From Geosiphon pyriformis (taxonomy: Eukaryota; Glomeromycota; Glomeromycetes; Archaeosporales; Geosiphonaceae), in the NCBI GenBank assembly GCA_016748015.1, contig JAAOMT010000590.1, positions 125,107 to 189,106 on the forward strand: 64,000 nt of DNA, read 5' to 3'. Shown here piece by piece: positions 59,700 through 64,000 of this stretch. Positions within the stretch are counted from its first letter, which is position 1. Each line of letters begins with the position of its first letter. The position numbers and the translations under genes were made by a program. The notes beneath the pieces were generated by a model, which was given only the letters and a program-made list of their open reading frames with translations, searched no databases and was not told the origin of the DNA.

Positions 59700-61268
59700 T
59701 AACAACAATTATTCAGAAAAGTGGCAGACCAAAAAAGTATAGAAGAAAATTATTTAAGATTTGTGAAATCTTTATTTTAGTATTATCAAAGTCATTTCGG
59801 ATTAACAAATAACAATTAGCCAACAAAATCAGTTTTCAATTTTTATGTCAACAAAAAAATCAAATCCTACTTGAGAGTTTAAGAAAATCTAGAAGCCACT
59901 CTTAACAACTTCAACAATGAATTATTCTAAAGCATCACACTTTTACCAAATTATTTGTTTGCACCAACAATCACAGAAATAAATAAAAAAATTGGAAATT
60001 ATATCTAACAGAGATTTCTTATTACCTTTGCAGACAAAAAAAAATTACAAATACCAGCAAAAACACTAAAAAAAATACAACTATCTACTTAAAAAAAACC
60101 AAAAGTCATCTTACCTATTTACTTGTTATACTATTATATACCAGGAAGTATTATCAACATAATATTAGCAGACATGTTTACATTAACTACAAAACTATTA
60201 TTAGTTAAAATTTTATTTCAAAGTCAACAGAAAAAAGCTAAACTATTAGAAATTTACAGTAAGTATTTTAAAAAATTTAATTCATAACCAACAATATCAT
60301 CAGAACATTAATTACTATCACCACAACTGGATTTTAGAACTACCAGTCCTTAGAAAATAACTGACTCAGAAAAAGAGGAAAATAAAGATTAAACATTTAA
60401 TTATCAAAACCTGATCTTAAAAAACCCAGAAATCTAAACTCTGATTATTTAGACTTAGCAAAATTCAAACAGTCCAAACCTTATTCTTATTGTCTTCCAA
60501 TACTTACCTTTAGTAATTATAATTAATTCACTACTAGTTGTCCCAATTGCTGTATAACAATAACAGCCACAATTACAATTTTAACCACCACTACAACAAC
60601 CACTTCAGCTGCCATTACAACAACTATTACCAATAGCATATGCTTCTATTACTAAATTAGAAAAGTTTATTGGCAAGAAAGATAATATCCAAGTTTGATT
60701 AAATGACATTACTAAAATTATTACTGCCAATAATTGAAATAATGCTAAAGTTTTCTAAGCCATTCTATATTTTCTCCAAAATACTGTTAACTTATAGTAT
60801 TAAAGCTTGATCCAAAAACCCCAAACTTTCAATGAATTCAAAACTGAATTTTTAAAATACTTTAACAATAATAACAATATTAATTATTTAACAATAGCAT
60901 TTACTATCATCAAACAGAACAATACTAAAGCAGTTACTACTTATTTAAGATATTTTTATAGAAATCTGCACCAAATTCAAGCCATCAATACTAATTATTT
61001 CACAGTATTACAAATTCTAAATCAGTTTATTTGCAGTCTATACAGTAGTATTCTTTAGTATATATGCTCATTATATCTACAAACACTTCAAAATGCAGTC
61101 ACAAATGTTCAAGATTTTGAATTGCCTAAATTAAAAACCAAGCATGTCCAAGCCATTAATCTAGTGATGAACAGATTATCTGAATTAAATACTAAATTAA
61201 AACAATTTGGTAAAGCCATTAATCAGATGCTAAAAAGATATTTAGTTAACAATCAGACAATTTATTAA
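59700..61268 (+). pseudogene. gag relic of the second gypsy element
   Basis: Best preserved from 60,646: ASITKLEKFIGKKDNIQV, stop, LNDITKIITANN, AILYFLQNTVN, QKPQTFNEFKTEFLKYF, AVTTYLRYFYRNLHQIQ, LQILNQFICSL, then AVTNVQDFELPKLK and NTKLKQFGKAINQMLKRY. This is the typical retrotransposon gag (UBN2/Retrotrans_gag) series of Trp/Leu-rich helices; Trp codons are now TGA. Upstream of 60,300 little is legible. Confidence 0.8.
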
Positions 61269-61376
61269 CTTTTATAATACTATGAGAATTAAGAAAATTT
61301 AAATCAGTTTTAGAATTAGTCATATCTAATATTATTATCATCAACCAATTAACAATAGCAACAGAAGATATATAAT

Positions 61377-61418
61377 TGCCACTATTGTAGTAAAAAAAGA
61401 CACCTAAAAATAAATTGT
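61377..61418 (+). other. CCHC zinc knuckle of gag
   Basis: CHYCSKKRHLKINC: Cys-X2-Cys-X4-His-X4-Cys spacing, with the usual GH read as RH. It follows gag, as expected of the nucleocapsid. Confidence 0.85.
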
Positions 61419-61959
61419 CACTTAAAACTAAATAACCAATGATTAGAAAATCAATATTAAAATTTCAATTGCAAATTTCAAACTTTGAACTACATTAGTA
61501 ATTTATTATCTGAACAATACTATTATTAACCATATTACTTTCCACTGATGCAACTGATTAATTAGCCATTAATTTATCAAACCCCAATATCAGTAATCTA
61601 TTAACTGCCTTAGCTCCAAATAATGTATCAACTCTAACCAATTCAAATCCAATTACAAAACTTACTTCAAAATAGAAGTCAAAGGCCAAGAACCATTCAA
61701 ATTTAACAGAATTGAAAATTGGTGATGGTAATACACCAACTAATTCCCAGTTTGTCAAACCAATTATCAGAAACACAACAACAAAATCTAAGAAATCACT
61801 ATACCCAAAACCCGAATATTCAGAACTATTTAAGCCTTCTTGTTATTCAAAAAGATACTTAACTTAAATCACAAGAACCCAATAACAATTTACTTATCTC
61901 TTATAATATTCTACCAGTTTCATCACTGAAAACAAATTACTTGCTGTAATATTTCTCTT

Positions 61960-62335
61960 TAAATTCAAGAAACCAGTTAAAATGTTTCTATTTAATAGAG
62001 TTATTTTTAAAGCTAAACTTATTATAGTTATATACATTAATGCCAAAGTAAATAGCCATCTGATCAAATTAATTTTGAACAACAGTTTAGCAAATAGCAT
62101 TATTACTAAACAACTCATGGACTAATTAAGTTGCCAAGTTGATAGAACTGTCAGCATTAAGATCATTACAGCTGATAGAATAATAAAGACTCCAATTAGT
62201 AAAATTGATAATTTCTCTTTTGAAATCAATAATATTATTAGGCCAATCAAAATATTAGTAATAAAAGCCACACAATACCAAACTCTTACTGGTAATAACT
62301 GGCTGTTTAAAACCAATACTGTGCTTAATTAGACC
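61960..62335 (+). pseudogene. Aspartic protease relic of the second gypsy element
   Basis: YINAKVNSHLIKLILNNSLA, then SIITKQLMD, VSIKIITADRIIKTPI, INNIIRPIKILVIKATQYQ and LTGNNWL. This is the retropepsin-like pattern, where the DSGSA/DTGA active site would be NNSLA (Asp read as Asn) and the flap and the ILGNDWL-type motif remain. Confidence 0.75.
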
Positions 62336-62659
62336 ATCCAAAAACTGCAACTTAGTTAAAACAGTCAAAATACTAGAGTACTAGCCATATGCAAATACTT
62401 TAAACCAAACAACACCACTCAAGTGCCACTAATTAAATTGAAAAAAGAAAAAAAAAACCTACTTAGAAAGCTTACCAAGTCTCTTAGGCTGACAATGACT
62501 ATAACAACTTATTATCAGTACTTACATGAGAAAAAAAAAGAAAAAAAAGAAAAAAAAAGAAAAAATGTTTCAAATAACCATTTTTACATATATTCTGTAC
62601 ACCACTATTAATAAAAGCCAGTCAACTTATTATTAATCTAAACTAATCTGTATTAATTA

Positions 62660-63300
62660 TGATAAGAAATTGTTAACAATAAGTGCATGTTGTAGTGACA
62701 ACAAGAAATAGTCTACAGCAACAAAATATTACTGTCACTCATGTATTCTAGAATGTTTTGGATGACCAAAAAAACAAAAAAAATAAAACAACAAACCATG
62801 TTTTGCTTGTAAAAAAACTCTTCTAGATAAAAGAATGTGAAATAATATTTCTGGTCATAAAAAAATATGTAATAAATCATGTCAATACATAATTCTCATA
62901 AGTAAATGGGTAAAAAAAGGAATGCTAATAAATACTGTCTAAAGAAAAGCTGTAAAACATTTAGATAGTTGCCTATATAACAATGATAAAATCTAGTAAA
63001 TAACAATTACCAAAATTAAAAACACATTTCCAAAAGAAATAAAAATACTTAAAAACAACCCATTAGAACCTGAAAAGATTATTTAGATTTCAAACCCCAA
63101 TATTATTTTTAACATTATGAATCTAGAACAATTCCACAAGCACTATCAAAAATTAACACTCACTAAAAAAAAGCAAAAGCAATAGTTAAAACAGTTCAAT
63201 ACCCAATTATGTGACTACTGTTTAATTTTATGTAATTTCTAGTATTGTAATGATTGTAACATTATTTACAATTTATTACCATGCATAATTTATTTGATTT
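62660..63300 (+). pseudogene. Cys-rich region between protease and dUTPase-like domain
   Basis: ISACCSDNKK, YYCHSCILECFG, KPCFACKKTLLDKRM, NISGHKKICNKSCQYIIL and, after a gap, LCDYCLILCNF, stop, YCNDCNIIYNLL. Several CxxC pairs suggest zinc-ribbon modules. The same region occurs in the third gypsy relic at 28.1 and 29.5-29.75 kb, so it is a fixed part of this element family. Confidence 0.65.
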
Positions 63301-63530
63301 CCAAAGAGAAAAAACTAATCAGTAAGTGTACAATAGAATCAAAATCGAAATTTAATCCCAATTCAGACTCTAATAATAATAACAACAACAATAGTTCCAA
63401 CTTTTTTCAAAATGGCAACAATAACTATAATGATTCAAACTCTAATTATAACTCTAAACAATATATTGTGCTTCCAGATCTATTGATGAAACAAGAACTT
63501 ATATAGTTTAGTAATAATGATAAAAATATT

Positions 63531-63995
63531 ATGCCAAAATATACATATAATACTGATGCAGAGTTTAATCTTAGATATTCAAAGAAAACTGCCATCAAAT
63601 TAGAACCACATTTACATACCAATATAGATCTGAAAATAACACTGGAAATTTTGACAACAACAATAGTTCAATTAGCATTTAGATTTAATATAGCAAAAAG
63701 AGGGATTAACATTAAAGAAAAAATAATTAATGCAGAATATGTAAAAAATATTATTACAATGCTATAAAATGATTCAGAAAAAGGATACACAATTGAACCA
63801 AATAAAAAGATAGCACAGACAATATTTTTACCTTTGATAAAAGTAGCTTATTTAATATCAATAAGAATAAAAAAAGAATTAGAGATAACTGCAAAAGAGA
63901 TAAAAAGATTTAGATTCATGAATAAAATAAAAATATCAGTCAATATGGCAAAGGAAGAAACAATTAATAAGAAAAAAATTATTTTTACCAATTAA
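63531..63995 (+). pseudogene. dUTPase-like domain of the second gypsy element
   Basis: MPKYTYNTDAEFNLRYSKK (motif 1), AIKLEPHLHTNIDLKITLEI, LAFRFNIAKRGINI (motif 2, from RSSLA), KIINAEYVKNIITML (motif 3, DAGYxG), stop (TAA for CAA), NDSEKGYTIEP, NKKIAQTIFLPL (motif 4), and EITAKEIKRFRFMNKIKI (motif 5, from GFGSTG). An Asn-rich linker (63,370-63,450) precedes it. Trimeric dUTPases hydrolyse dUTP to dUMP; here several Gly and Asp are lost, so it is inactive. Confidence 0.75.
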
Positions 63996-64000
63996 TCAGT

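Larger units (their letters stand above)
58900..64000 (+). mobile_element. Ty3/gypsy LTR retrotransposon relic (second copy, plus strand, cut by the window end)
   Basis: LTR-like sequence, gag with a CCHC knuckle, protease region, Cys-rich region and dUTPase-like domain in order. RT would lie beyond 64,000. Its LTR and dUTPase match the minus-strand copy at 50.3-55.6 kb, so both belong to one family. Stops are frequent and no domain is intact. Confidence 0.88.

Noticed and set aside
1-64000. CRISPR arrays, bacterial operons, riboswitches
   Set aside because: No regularly spaced repeats with unique spacers and no bacterial gene signals; the genes have introns and the repeats are eukaryotic.

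Overview
The window looks like nuclear DNA of an arbuscular mycorrhizal fungus (Glomeromycotina, Rhizophagus-like). It is very AT-rich, with long gene-free stretches, short GT..AG introns of about 84 to 176 nt, many (AAT)n-type microsatellites and the standard genetic code. The gene families I recognise (TKL-type kinases, BTB-BACK-TLDc, Sel1 repeats, class-3 lipase-like proteins, fasciclin-domain proteins, Ty3/gypsy and LINE relics) fit such a genome. The assignment rests on family recognition and composition, not on a search.

Layout. 1-7.2 kb: AT-rich with a few ORF fossils. 7.2-9.2 kb: a decayed multi-pass membrane protein gene (+) and another relic. 10.2-13.0 kb: a graveyard of signalling genes on the minus strand (kinase C-lobe, Sel1 repeats, BTB-BACK-TLDc). 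13.2-14.7 kb: an inverted-repeat (foldback-like) structure. 17.3-24.1 kb: three class-3 lipase-like copies, one intact (-) and two decayed (+ and -); all carry Gly where the catalytic Ser of GxSxG should be. 25.4 kb: a diverged second copy of the start of the 7.2 kb gene. 27.8-29.9 kb: a gypsy relic split by a Tc1/mariner element with a TA target duplication.

30.3-44.1 kb is the healthiest part: a protein kinase gene (+), an AT-hook/Myb-like gene (+), two paralogous two-domain fasciclin genes (-, same intron position and phase), a tRNA-Glu(UUC) gene (-) and two uncertain gene remnants. 44.1-50.3 kb is microsatellites and AT-rich desert. 50.3-64.0 kb is almost all retroelement: a Ty3/gypsy relic (-), a LINE relic (+) and a second Ty3/gypsy relic (+) that runs off the window.

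Together the two gypsy copies give the order LTR - gag with CCHC knuckle - protease - Cys-rich region - dUTPase-like domain - RT - RNase H - integrase - LTR. The dUTPase upstream of RT is the most unusual feature here. Across the TE relics, stops fall at expected Gln, Arg and Trp codons and catalytic Asp has become Asn, a C-to-T/G-to-A decay pattern. I infer this helped to make the AT-rich deserts. The intact genes show no operon-like organisation.
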